This document shows positions 8,163 to 15,772 of a stretch of DNA of 61,405 bases, in pieces. The DNA is from Flavisolibacter sp. (GTDB lineage Bacteria > Bacteroidota > Bacteroidia > Chitinophagales > Chitinophagaceae), in assembly GCA_028288675.1 (NCBI GenBank), contig JAQBNG010000047.1:1-61405 (forward strand). The letters are read 5' to 3'. A program made the translations under genes and the position numbers. The notes beneath the pieces were generated by a model that made no database searches, was not told where the DNA came from, and was given only the letters and a program-made list of their open reading frames with translations. Each line of letters starts with the position of its first letter. Within the stretch, counting starts at the first letter, position 1.

Positions 8163-9758
8163 TTACACCTGAAAAACACCGGTTTTAAATTCAGACAATA
8201 AAGGCTGGTGATTAGCTGCGGCAAGACCTTCGGAAATTACGCTGCGTGTTGCTAAAGGATCAATAATTTCATCCACCCAGAGCCGTGCGGCTGCATAGTA
8301 AGGGCTCGTTTGTTTTTCGTACCGGCTCTTTATTTCGTTTAGCAGCTTTGCTTCATCTTCGGGAGTAATAACTTGTCCCTTTGCTTTTAGCGAAGCCACC
8401 TGGATTTGCAATAATGTTTTTGCGGCCTGGTCGCCGCCCATAACAGCAATTTTTGCCGATGGCCAGGCATAAATAAAGCGTGGATCATAAGCTTTGCCGC
8501 ACATAGCATAATTGCCGGCGCCATAGCTGTTGCCTATAATTATGGTGATCTTAGGCACTACTGAATTGGCTACTGCATTTACCATCTTTGCTCCATCTTT
8601 AATTATGCCCGAATGCTCACTGCGACTGCCTACCATAAAGCCCGTAACATCCTGCAAAAAAACTAAGGGGATTTTTTTCTGATTACAATTCATTATAAAA
8701 CGAGCTGCTTTGTCGGCGCTGTCGTTATAAATAACACCCCCCATCTGCATTTCGCCTTTTTTACTCTTTACAATCTTACGCTGGTTGGCTACAATGCCTA
8801 CGGCCCATCCATCTATGCGGGCATAGCCGCACAAAATTGTTTTGCCATAATCCTGTTTATATTGTTCAAATTCGGAGTTATCAACCAGGCGTTCTATCAC
8901 TTCAACCATGTCATAAGGCTTTGAGCCTTCAACAGGAAAAATGGTGTATAAATCTTTTGGATCTTTTGCCGGTTTTTTGGGTTCGACCCTGTCGAAGCCT
9001 GCTTTGCTTTTGTCGCCCAGTTTGTCCATTATTTTTTTTACCTGGTCTAAGCAATCTTCTTCAGTTTTAAATTTATAATCAGCTATGCCGGATATCTCTG
9101 TATGCGTTACTGCACCGCCTAACGTCTCTGTATCTATATCTTCTCCAATGGCTGCCTTTACCAAATAAGGTCCTGCTAAAAAAATGGAGCCTTGATTCTC
9201 CACCATCAATGTTTCATCGCTCATAATAGGGAGGTAAGCACCGCCCGCTACACAGGCACCCATCACAGCTGCTATCTGCACAATGCCTTTTGCACTCATT
9301 TGCGCATTGTTGTAAAAGATGCGACCGAAATGTTCTTTATCAGGAAAGATTTCATCCTGCATAGGAAGAAACACACCGGCACTATCAACCAGGTAAATAA
9401 CAGGCAAATTATTTTGCATGGAAATCTCCTGCAGGCGTAAATTCTTCTTTCCGGTGATAGGAAACCAGGCACCGGCTTTCACTGTTTGATCGTTGGCCAC
9501 AATTACACATTGCCGGCCGCTTACATAGCCTACACCTGCAACCGTACCGCCTGCAGGACAGCCGCCCACTGCTTCATACATTTCCCATCCCGCAAAGGCG
9601 CCGATTTCAATAAAAGAGGAATCTTTATCTATTAAGTAAGCAATGCGTTGACGGGGATTTAGCTTGCCTTTTTCGGTCTGTTTGGCCTGGGCTTTTTTGC
9701 CGCCTCCTTCGTAAACTTTTTGCAGGCGGGTATTAAGGTTTTCTACGAGAGTTTCCAT
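8163..9758 (-). CDS. Acyl-CoA carboxylase, carboxyltransferase (beta) subunit
   Basis: Carboxyltransferase subunit of a biotin-dependent acyl-CoA carboxylase, moving CO2 from carboxybiotin to an acyl-CoA such as methylcrotonyl- or propionyl-CoA. It is about 531 residues and contains both crotonase-fold halves: GGCPAGGTVAGVGYVSGRQC in the N half, and FLQDVTGFMVG and GNSYGAGNYAMCGKAYDPR in the C half. The LQDVTGFMVG pattern favours a methylcrotonyl/geranyl-CoA-type enzyme over propionyl, but substrate is not certain. The ATG at 9758 (METLVEN) is preferred; an ATG at 9791 would add 11 poorly conserved-looking residues. The biotin carboxylase alpha subunit is not in the window. Confidence 0.88.
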   Translation of the reverse strand: METLVENLNTRLQKVYEGGGKKAQAKQTEKGKLNPRQRIAYLIDKDSSFIEIGAFAGWEMYEAVGGCPAGGTVAGVGYVSGRQCVIVANDQTVKAGAWFPITGKKNLRLQEISMQNNLPVIYLVDSAGVFLPMQDEIFPDKEHFGRIFYNNAQMSAKGIVQIAAVMGACVAGGAYLPIMSDETLMVENQGSIFLAGPYLVKAAIGEDIDTETLGGAVTHTEISGIADYKFKTEEDCLDQVKKIMDKLGDKSKAGFDRVEPKKPAKDPKDLYTIFPVEGSKPYDMVEVIERLVDNSEFEQYKQDYGKTILCGYARIDGWAVGIVANQRKIVKSKKGEMQMGGVIYNDSADKAARFIMNCNQKKIPLVFLQDVTGFMVGSRSEHSGIIKDGAKMVNAVANSVVPKITIIIGNSYGAGNYAMCGKAYDPRFIYAWPSAKIAVMGGDQAAKTLLQIQVASLKAKGQVITPEDEAKLLNEIKSRYEKQTSPYYAAARLWVDEIIDPLATRSVISEGLAAANHQPLLSEFKTGVFQV

Positions 9759-10081
9759 AGTGGTGTTTTTGGTATCATCGTTGGCAATCATGTGGTCAAA
9801 GATAAAAGGCGGGTGCTTATCAACTTGAAAATGTTAACCCTCTTTTAGATTTATGCACGATGATATTTTGTATCACCAAATGATTTATAATTTGGAAGAG
9901 AGATTTAAATTTGGAATGCTGAGCGGGAGGGGGTGCACCCAAAGGTGCAATTTTAAAGGAGGTTGAAGGAGTTAGGGTTTTTAGTAACACAACGAACATA
10001 AAGGCATTCTCTGTATAACTCTTTGTCTTGGTGCCTCTGTGGTTTTATCTGCCGAATAGCGATAAGAACCCTGAAGAGTGA

Positions 10082-10116
10082 TTATTTCATGTCTTCCGCT
10101 GGAAGAAATGAAATAA
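10082..10116. repeat. Long near-perfect hairpin
   Basis: TTATTTCAT-G-TCTTCC pairs with GGAAGA-A-ATGAAATAA: 15 base pairs, one G/A mismatch and a 3-nt loop. There is no T-tail on either strand, so it is not an obvious terminator. It lies immediately before the dispersed repeat copy and 73 bases before the small acidic protein gene. Confidence 0.75.
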
Positions 10117-10121
10117 CAAAT

Positions 10122-10166
10122 CAAGGATTGCAACAGACGATTCATAGTAGTACTAAAGCTGGGTAC
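10122..10166 (+). repeat. Dispersed repeat, copy A (degenerate 5' half)
   Basis: Shares the 12-base block TCATAGTAGTAC (10142-10153) exactly with copy B at 28462-28473, then a GCTGGGTAC-like 3' end. The 5' half (CAAGGATTGC) is a degraded form of the CAAGAGTGCGACGC block of copies B and C. It ends 22 bases before the ATG at 10189. Confidence 0.6.
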
Positions 10167-10188
10167 ATAAAAATTAAAATTAAATTCT

Positions 10189-10419
10189 ATGGCTATTAAA
10201 GATTTAGATATAAGTGAAAACAAAGACAGGAATAGTAAAACAGATGAAGCGCAGCAAGACAGTCAGAACGCCACCGGTAACATTTTAGAAGAAGGCAAAA
10301 CAGCCAGCACTGTGGAAGTGAAAAATGCCCATGCTACCGGTGATGGAAGCTATGGCAGAAACGATGAAAGTTTGCCTGACGAAGATGCTGAAGTAAAAAA
10401 GGGCGAAAACAATTATTGA
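10189..10419 (+). CDS. Small acidic, probably disordered protein (76 aa)
   Basis: No recognised family. The 76 residues are almost entirely Asp, Glu, Asn, Lys, Ser, Thr and Gly, with no hydrophobic core, signal peptide or Cys, so it is probably intrinsically disordered and cytoplasmic. Stress-related hydrophilic proteins look like this, but that is only an analogy. It starts at an ATG after an unusual leader containing a hairpin and a dispersed repeat. It is convergent with uvsE, their stops being separated by five bases, and no terminator hairpin is visible between them. Confidence 0.6.
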   Translation: MAIKDLDISENKDRNSKTDEAQQDSQNATGNILEEGKTASTVEVKNAHATGDGSYGRNDESLPDEDAEVKKGENNY

Positions 10420-10424
10420 ATTTT

Positions 10425-11357
10425 TTATACGGCCTGAGTCTGCAGGTTGGCAGCTTCTGGTTTAATGGCTTTACTATCTACATCCTCCTGCTTGTATTTC
10501 AATAAGGAAAGTTCCTTCATTTTTGTTTCCAGCATTACATCCAGTGGTTTACCATACGTGTTTATTTTTTCATGCACCCAGTCAGAATGAGCTTCTTTTT
10601 TCGCTTCGGGGTTTTCGTATTCGCGCCTTGAGCTGGAGTAATGAAAAACAGGAGTAATGCTCCATGTTTTATATGCCGCATGAAAAGCTTCTTCTTCAGT
10701 TTGTGTACCCGGGTGAAGCCTGTGATGAAAATAATCGAACACGACTGGAATTCCAATCATTTCGTGTAATCGCACTAATTGCTCAACTGTATAAAGTCCG
10801 GGCTTATCATCATTTTCAATGGTAAGCCGTGCTCTTAAATTGGTTGAAAGCAAAGCAAAGTTTTGGGCAAAGCGTTTTATAGTTTCCTCTTTATCGCCAT
10901 AAGCTCCGCCTACATGAATATTGATCTTATTTTGAGGCGATACATCCAAATTCATAAGATCAAAAATTTGAGAATGAATTTCCAAATCTTTAATGGTATT
11001 TGTTAGGGTTGCGCCTACCCCCGCTACTTTGTTAAACGGCCCAGGATGTGAACTTATGCGTACCGGCATTTTACCACAGGCCTCTAACACTTCCCTGATG
11101 TCATTGTAGTGTGGCATATCGGTTATTTTGTATTCCGATGCCCAGGGGAAGAGTTCAGACGTAACCCTGAATACCTTGATATCGTTGGCTACATTCCATT
11201 CTAAAATTTTATACAAGCCTTGCACATTACTGAGTGCTAATTCCGATGCATAAGCAATGCCTTTTTCCAGAAAAGTTTTACGTATCATGCCACGGTTAGT
11301 AGTAATGCCTTCATCGGCAAGCGTAAGATTGATGCAGGCGTATCCTAAGTTCATCAT
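10425..11357 (-). CDS. uvsE: UV DNA damage endonuclease
   Basis: A UvdE/UvsE TIM-barrel endonuclease that nicks DNA 5' to UV photoproducts and other lesions, starting an alternative excision repair. The N-terminal GYACINLTL and the metal-binding IHVGGAYGDK, ENDDKPGLYT and FDYFHHRLHPG motifs are all visible. At 310 residues it is full length for bacterial UvsE. Two ATG codons sit in tandem at the start and either could be used. It stands alone between convergent and divergent unrelated genes. Confidence 0.93.
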   Translation of the reverse strand: MMNLGYACINLTLADEGITTNRGMIRKTFLEKGIAYASELALSNVQGLYKILEWNVANDIKVFRVTSELFPWASEYKITDMPHYNDIREVLEACGKMPVRISSHPGPFNKVAGVGATLTNTIKDLEIHSQIFDLMNLDVSPQNKINIHVGGAYGDKEETIKRFAQNFALLSTNLRARLTIENDDKPGLYTVEQLVRLHEMIGIPVVFDYFHHRLHPGTQTEEEAFHAAYKTWSITPVFHYSSSRREYENPEAKKEAHSDWVHEKINTYGKPLDVMLETKMKELSLLKYKQEDVDSKAIKPEAANLQTQAV

Positions 11358-11410
11358 GGTATAACTTTTCAGCAGGCAAATGGTTCAATTATAGCGCCAA
11401 GTCATAATGC

Positions 11411-11556
11411 AGGAGACAGAAGCCAGGAGACAGAAGGCAAGAGATAAAAAGAAGAATGGTTTTTCCAACGTTACTTTCATTGCCCAACTATTGGAGGGTT
11501 GAAATCTTCGAACATAAACCACCTTTCTGCTGTCTCCTGCACTCTGTCTCCTGATC
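11411..11556. repeat. Opposed CAGGAGACAGA arrays (inverted pair)
   Basis: Left arm (about 11411-11438) has two units of CAGGAGACAGAA. Right arm (about 11531-11556) has two units in complement (CTGTCTCCTG). The arms can pair across about 92 bases. Related units occur at 38881-38917 and 41760-41795. Confidence 0.65.
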
Positions 11557-11658
11557 ATTCATCTTCTAACAAAACCTTTGTAAAATGGTTGATTTTGTGG
11601 ACGTTTATTTTCCGGCTGTGGCTTATCTTTACGATTCATCAAAAAAAAGGAGGTATAC

Positions 11659-11706
11659 ATGACATCTGCAGAATATTCATGGAAACCTTCGGTTGGTATC
11701 GCCTAA
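11659..11706 (+). CDS. Possible 15-aa leader or micro-ORF with perfect Shine-Dalgarno
   Basis: ATG at 11659 opens 15 codons (MTSAEYSWKPSVGIA) and is preceded by AGGAGGT at 11648-11654 with ideal spacing. This is unusual in an organism whose other genes lack strong Shine-Dalgarno sequences. A second 14-codon frame begins at 11679. A terminator follows 44 bases after the stop. It may be a translated leader, a small RNA with chance ORFs, or nothing; coding status is unproven. Confidence 0.3.
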   Translation: MTSAEYSWKPSVGIA

Positions 11707-11732
11707 CCGGGTTGCTCCATTAAAATATCTGG

Positions 11733-11779
11733 GCGCTAAAAGCGCAGGAAAATCCCGCTTTAGAGCGGGATTTCTTTTA
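11733..11779 (+). terminator. Terminator with a small preceding hairpin
   Basis: AAATCCCGCT (11750-11759) pairs with AGCGGGATTT (11764-11773) with a TTAG loop, then a CTTTTA tail. A smaller GCGCT/AGCGC hairpin (11733-11745) precedes it. No ordinary gene lies upstream on this strand, which implies a small or non-coding transcript. Confidence 0.75.
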
Positions 11780-11814
11780 TTCAAAATTCAAATTTTCTAA
11801 AGTAGCTTACTAGT

Positions 11815-12849
11815 ATGAAACCGTGGCTGATTTTACTTGTGATGATGCTTTTATCTCGTTTTGGCCATGCGCAAGACGCTTCTTTTTCTTCTATCGACTG
11901 GAATGTACAAAACATAGAAGCTAAAACTCCTGATTCACTGGCACAATTGCTTACCCGGAATCATACTACAGAGTTAGCAAAAGTTCGGGCTATTTATAGC
12001 TGGATAACTAATCATATTGCCTATAATATGGACATCTTCAGGCGCAACCCCGGCCCTTATAAATATAGCCCCGATCCCCTGGATACTTCGGCGGTTTGGC
12101 CTTCCGGCGATGAGATGATTGCCCGCAAAGTATTGCGTAAACGAGTGGCGGTTTGCGATGGCTATTCACGCCTGTTTAAAGTGATGTGCAGCTATGCCGG
12201 TATTGAAGCGGAGATAGTGCAAGGTTATGGCCGTGTAAATGGCGGAGGCGATAAAAAATTCAGGACGAATCATACCTGGAATGCTGTACGTATTGACAGT
12301 GCATGGAAACTTTTGGATATCACCTGGGCCAGTGGTTATACTACTTATGCCGATGACTTTGTCCAAAAGCAGAACGACTTTTATTTCCTTACCCCTCCCG
12401 ATCAATTTATTACTGACCATTACCCCGAGGAATTAAGATGGACCTTGCTCGCCAACCCGCCTGCTCCTTATGAATTAAAGAAGCTGCCTTTCCGTAGTAA
12501 AAATTTCTTCAAATACGGGGTGAATTCTTATTTTCCTCAAAGTGGCATTATAGAAGCGGCAGAAGGTGATACCATCTTGTTTTCGGTGCAACTGAAAGAT
12601 GTGGCGAGAGCAAAAACAACAAGTGCTGATCCGTTTATGGATACGCTTTCATACTCACAATGGCCTCTAAGTTCATTTGTAAAAGCTGGCAGAGAAAACG
12701 GAAATTTTGTTTATTATTCTTATGTGGCAGAGCCGGCTGCTGAGTGGATAAACCTGCTTTATAATGATGATGTGATCATGCGGTACCGCATCAACGTTTC
12801 TATAAAAAAAGAAGCCGTAAATACAGTCTCGCTTCTTTCGCCAAACTAA
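11815..12849 (+). CDS. Exported transglutaminase-like protein
   Basis: A 344-residue secreted protein: signal peptide at residues 1-19 (cleavage after GHA), then a transglutaminase-core domain. The catalytic triad is visible: C114 in VAVCDGYSRLF, H153 in TNHTWNAVRI and D168 in WKLLDITWASGY. Bacterial members often act as cysteine proteases or protein cross-linking enzymes in the envelope. The last 120 residues form a separate beta-rich region with no clear match. It stands alone, with an intergenic stretch of 245 bases before the next gene. Confidence 0.87.
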   Translation: MKPWLILLVMMLLSRFGHAQDASFSSIDWNVQNIEAKTPDSLAQLLTRNHTTELAKVRAIYSWITNHIAYNMDIFRRNPGPYKYSPDPLDTSAVWPSGDEMIARKVLRKRVAVCDGYSRLFKVMCSYAGIEAEIVQGYGRVNGGGDKKFRTNHTWNAVRIDSAWKLLDITWASGYTTYADDFVQKQNDFYFLTPPDQFITDHYPEELRWTLLANPPAPYELKKLPFRSKNFFKYGVNSYFPQSGIIEAAEGDTILFSVQLKDVARAKTTSADPFMDTLSYSQWPLSSFVKAGRENGNFVYYSYVAEPAAEWINLLYNDDVIMRYRINVSIKKEAVNTVSLLSPN

Positions 12850-13094
12850 CCCATCTCCTTGAATTTATTTACTCTTGCAGCAGGTTCTTAGATGCCTATT
12901 GTATCGATAGTATTTGGTTCAGACGTATCTCCCGGTAGGCAGCAACCCGTGCCTCCACAATCACCACCGATTTTATGTTCATTAAATCATCTATCGCTTC
13001 TTGATAAGTGACTCTGACCAAATGCAGGTGGCGCCAACGACTTGTAAGCACCACTATTTAATCAACAGCACTGTTCATTCCCTAACTTGCCATA

Positions 13095-14948
13095 ATGAAT
13101 TGGTGGCAACGGCTTTTTAAAAAAAAGCAAAACAATACAACAACAACCGAGCAGCTAAGTTTAAAAGACCGGGTCTCTGCTCTTCGAAACCTTCCCCGCT
13201 TTTTTGGCCTGGTGTGGCAAAGTAGTCCGGGCATGATGATAGCCAATATGGCGCTGCGCATTTTACGTTCTGCCCTTCCACTGGCGATGCTTTATGTAGG
13301 TAAATTAATTATTGATGGCATCGTACATTTAAAAGATGCGGATACATCGCACAACTATTTATGGAACCTGGTAGCGATAGAATTTGGGCTTGCCATTTTA
13401 TCGGATATATTAAGTCGTGGCGTTAGTTTGTTGGATAGTTTGATAGGAGACTTGTTTGCAAACAGCACGTCCATTAAAATCATGCAACATGCTGCCCGGC
13501 TTGACCTGGAGCAATTTGAGGATTCGCAATTCTATGATAAGTTAGAGAGGGCAAGACAGCAAACTGTTGGAAGAACGATACTGCTTTCGCAGGTTTTAAG
13601 CCAGGTGCAAGATGCCATTACCATGGCTTTTTTAGCAGCAGGATTACTGGCGTTTAATCCATGGTTGATTCTACTTCTTTTGGTGGCGGTTGTTCCCGCT
13701 TTTTTAGGCGAATCACATTTCAATAATAGAAGCTATGCACTTAACCGCCGGCAAACTCCGGAGCGAAGGGAATTGGATTATATCCGTTATGTTGGTGCCT
13801 CCGACGAGACGGCTAAAGAAGTAAAAACCTTCGACCTGTCCGGTTTTTTTGTGGACCGCTTCCGCAGCTTATCAAACAAATTTTATGACGATAATAAAAC
13901 GCTTTCAAAACGGCGTGCAGGGTGGGGAACATTGTTCTCTTTTTTAGGAAGTGCCGGTTATTATGGAGCCTATGTGTTTATCATCGGGCAGGCTATTAAA
14001 GGTTCGCTTTCTATTGGGGATGTAACTTTTTTAGCGGGTTCGTTCCGACAACTAAGAGGCTTGCTCGAAGGCATATTAGGACGCTTTACTTCCGTATCGC
14101 AAGGTGCTATTTACCTCAAAGACTTTTTTGATTTTTTTGAGATTCAGCCACGAATAAAATTAGCTGCTGAACCACGGCCGTTTCCAAATCCTATGCAGGA
14201 AGGATTTGTTTTTGAAGACGTAGGCTTTAAATACCTCAATGCGGAAAGATGGGCAAACCGGCATGTGAATTTTACATTAAAAGCAGGAGAAAAACTTGCA
14301 CTGGTAGGAGAAAATGGAGCCGGTAAAACAACACTTGTAAAATTATTGGCAAGATTATATGATCCTACCGAAGGCCGCATTTTATTAGATGGCTATGATC
14401 TGAAAGAATATGATCTGGCAGATGTAAGAAGGGCCACCGGCGTCATCTTCCAGGACTTCCTGCGTTACCAAATGACGGCTTCGCAAAATATAGCCGTTGG
14501 CGACATTAGCGAGCAGCAAAATACACCTTTGATTATTTCATCTGCAGAGCAAAGTTTGGCTAGTACTGTTGTTGAAAAACTCCCCGGCGGCTACAACCAG
14601 CAATTAGGCAGACGCTTTAATAACGGAGTAGAACTCTCGGGGGGAGAATGGCAAAAAGTTGCTTTGGCAAGAGCCTATATGAAAGATGCACAACTGCTTA
14701 TTTTAGATGAACCCACCGCTGCCCTTGATGCCCGTGCAGAATATGAAGTGTTCCAGCGCTTTGCCGAACTAACAAAAGGCAAAACTGCGGTTTTGATTTC
14801 GCATCGCTTTTCTACGGTTCGCATGGCAGATAGAATACTTGTTTTAGTGAATGGAGAAGTGGCTGAAATTGGAAGTCACAGTGAGTTATTGGAACGTAAT
14901 GGGCGCTACGCTGAATTGTTTTTATTACAGGCAAAGGGGTATCAATAA
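13095..14948 (+). CDS. ABC exporter, fused permease and ATPase
   Basis: A 617-residue half-transporter: membrane domain in residues 40-350, then an ATP-binding domain. Walker A is GENGAGKTT (about 405-413), the signature is LSGGEWQKVALARA (about 513), Walker B is LLILDEPTAALD (about 533), and the switch His is in ISHRFSTV. The homodimer would export a lipid, peptide or small molecule across the inner membrane; the substrate is unknown. It has no peptidase domain, so a bacteriocin-processing role is unlikely. It is monocistronic. Confidence 0.92.
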   Translation: MNWWQRLFKKKQNNTTTTEQLSLKDRVSALRNLPRFFGLVWQSSPGMMIANMALRILRSALPLAMLYVGKLIIDGIVHLKDADTSHNYLWNLVAIEFGLAILSDILSRGVSLLDSLIGDLFANSTSIKIMQHAARLDLEQFEDSQFYDKLERARQQTVGRTILLSQVLSQVQDAITMAFLAAGLLAFNPWLILLLLVAVVPAFLGESHFNNRSYALNRRQTPERRELDYIRYVGASDETAKEVKTFDLSGFFVDRFRSLSNKFYDDNKTLSKRRAGWGTLFSFLGSAGYYGAYVFIIGQAIKGSLSIGDVTFLAGSFRQLRGLLEGILGRFTSVSQGAIYLKDFFDFFEIQPRIKLAAEPRPFPNPMQEGFVFEDVGFKYLNAERWANRHVNFTLKAGEKLALVGENGAGKTTLVKLLARLYDPTEGRILLDGYDLKEYDLADVRRATGVIFQDFLRYQMTASQNIAVGDISEQQNTPLIISSAEQSLASTVVEKLPGGYNQQLGRRFNNGVELSGGEWQKVALARAYMKDAQLLILDEPTAALDARAEYEVFQRFAELTKGKTAVLISHRFSTVRMADRILVLVNGEVAEIGSHSELLERNGRYAELFLLQAKGYQ

Positions 14949-15069
14949 AGAGAAGGATATAACAATTAATCAATCTAATCTTTGAAAAGATTTACTTAAT
15001 AGTAATGCTGTTATAACCAGGAAGCAAACAGCAAATCCATAGCAGCAATACCACATGAGAAACTACCCG

Positions 15070-15312
15070 TCATTTCCTGATCATCACTTTCCTAACCATG
15101 CCAATTTCAGCATTACTATTGGCGGGCTCAACGGTAACATAGTTCACTGCTTTTGATGTTGACCAGGTAAGCCATTTTTCCTGTGCATTAGGATAGCGTT
15201 TTACCATTTCAACTTTTATTAATGTTGCATCTACTATATCCGCTTGAATATCACGTTCTGTTGTACAGCTCAATATCGGGCAGCTTATCATCGCCAGCAC
15301 TATAGTTTTCAT
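15070..15312 (-). CDS. Small lipoprotein (80 aa), unknown function
   Basis: The start is set at the ATG at 15312, because from there the protein opens with a clean lipoprotein signal (MKTIVLAMISCPILSC, Cys16). Reading further upstream would add 43 residues that look like a signal and leader. The mature 65 residues are hydrophilic and start with TTERDIQADIVDATL. Short lipoproteins with the pattern VDATLIKVE...KWLTW occur in Bacteroidota, but no function is known to me. It is convergent with the ABC exporter gene, whose stop is at 14948. Confidence 0.65.
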   Translation of the reverse strand: MKTIVLAMISCPILSCTTERDIQADIVDATLIKVEMVKRYPNAQEKWLTWSTSKAVNYVTVEPANSNAEIGMVRKVMIRK

Positions 15313-15772
15313 GTTGTGTCTTTTTCTAAAAAAATTTTTTTGACCAGGGAGTGCAATTAAAAGCTTAAGCAGTAAAAGGTCGAAACAAAGGGCATTCCAT
15401 TTTATAACCCAACAGAACTTTATCTGAATATTTCTTCGCATTACTGAACGAATGCATTCAAACTTTTAATATGATCGCTTTGTATTTATTCGCAATAAAA
15501 ATTTTTAATGCTGCGTCGTGGTAACATAGTGGGGAGCACTATATTTTTTAGGCCACAATAAGAAGGAAGACTTTGTTTGCAACCAAAAATTCACATTCGT
15601 AAAACTATTGAAACTATTGCTGCGCTTAGATTACAAGTGGATAACTAAGCTTACTGGTTTTAAAACTTATTGCAGCTCTTTGCATCCTTTTTGTCTCTAT
15701 CCATACGCTTCCAATTTCTAACCTGCTCATGAGTAAATGCTGTTTTAAATTTTAAACTTAACCAGTAAAACC
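15313..15772. other. 460-base leader region of the SusC gene
   Basis: No coding region. It runs from the divergent small lipoprotein start to the SusC start. A 9-bp inverted repeat (15651-15659 with 15760-15768) brackets the last 120 bases. No sigma factor or anti-sigma gene is present here, unlike many SusC/SusD loci. Confidence 0.5.
15651..15768 (+). promoter_or_regulatory. Long-range inverted repeat ending at the SusC start
   Basis: TTACTGGTT at 15651-15659 is the exact complement of AACCAGTAA at 15760-15768, whose last base is four bases before the ATG. In RNA the two could pair and cover the SusC translation start. Nine base pairs over a 100-base loop could arise by chance. Confidence 0.35.

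Larger units (their letters stand above)
9759..10188. other. Intergenic stretch with hairpin and repeat, no gene
   Basis: 430 bases without a supported gene. It contains a short GC palindrome around 9930 (GGGTGCACCC), the phrase TTGGTGCCTCTGTGGTT that recurs in Bacteroidota intergenic DNA, a long hairpin at 10082-10116, and one copy of a dispersed repeat at 10122-10166. The start of the leftward carboxylase gene lies at its left edge. Confidence 0.6.
11358..11814. other. 457-base region with repeats, a micro-ORF and terminator
   Basis: No ordinary gene. It contains two opposed arrays of GGAGACAGA-type units (about 11411-11438 and their complement at 11531-11556), a run of A followed by a perfect AGGAGGT and a 15-codon ORF, then two hairpins, the second with a T-rich tail. 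A longer ORF at 11499-11723 in one frame has no coding character and covers these elements. Confidence 0.55.

Noticed and set aside
8970-9000. GGTTCGACCC, resembling a tRNA T-arm
   Set aside because: It lies inside the acyl-CoA carboxylase coding sequence and no cloverleaf can be built around it. No tRNA was found elsewhere.
11499-11723. 74-codon plus-strand frame between uvsE and the transglutaminase gene
   Set aside because: Covers the repeats and micro-ORF, lacks a domain or signal, and has a composition unlike the neighbouring genes.
12850-13094. Minus-strand open frame reading like a TolC-type C-terminus (TYQEAIDDLMNIKSVV)
   Set aside because: The frame is only about 46 codons with no confident start, and an in-frame stop precedes it; similarity is by eye to a generic coiled-coil pattern. 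The same DNA in another frame gives a Cys-rich peptide end (GGDCGGTGCC), but it is preceded at once by a stop and has no ATG.
13095-14948. Whether the ABC exporter belongs to a bacteriocin cluster
   Set aside because: No peptidase domain and no precursor peptide or modification enzyme is nearby.
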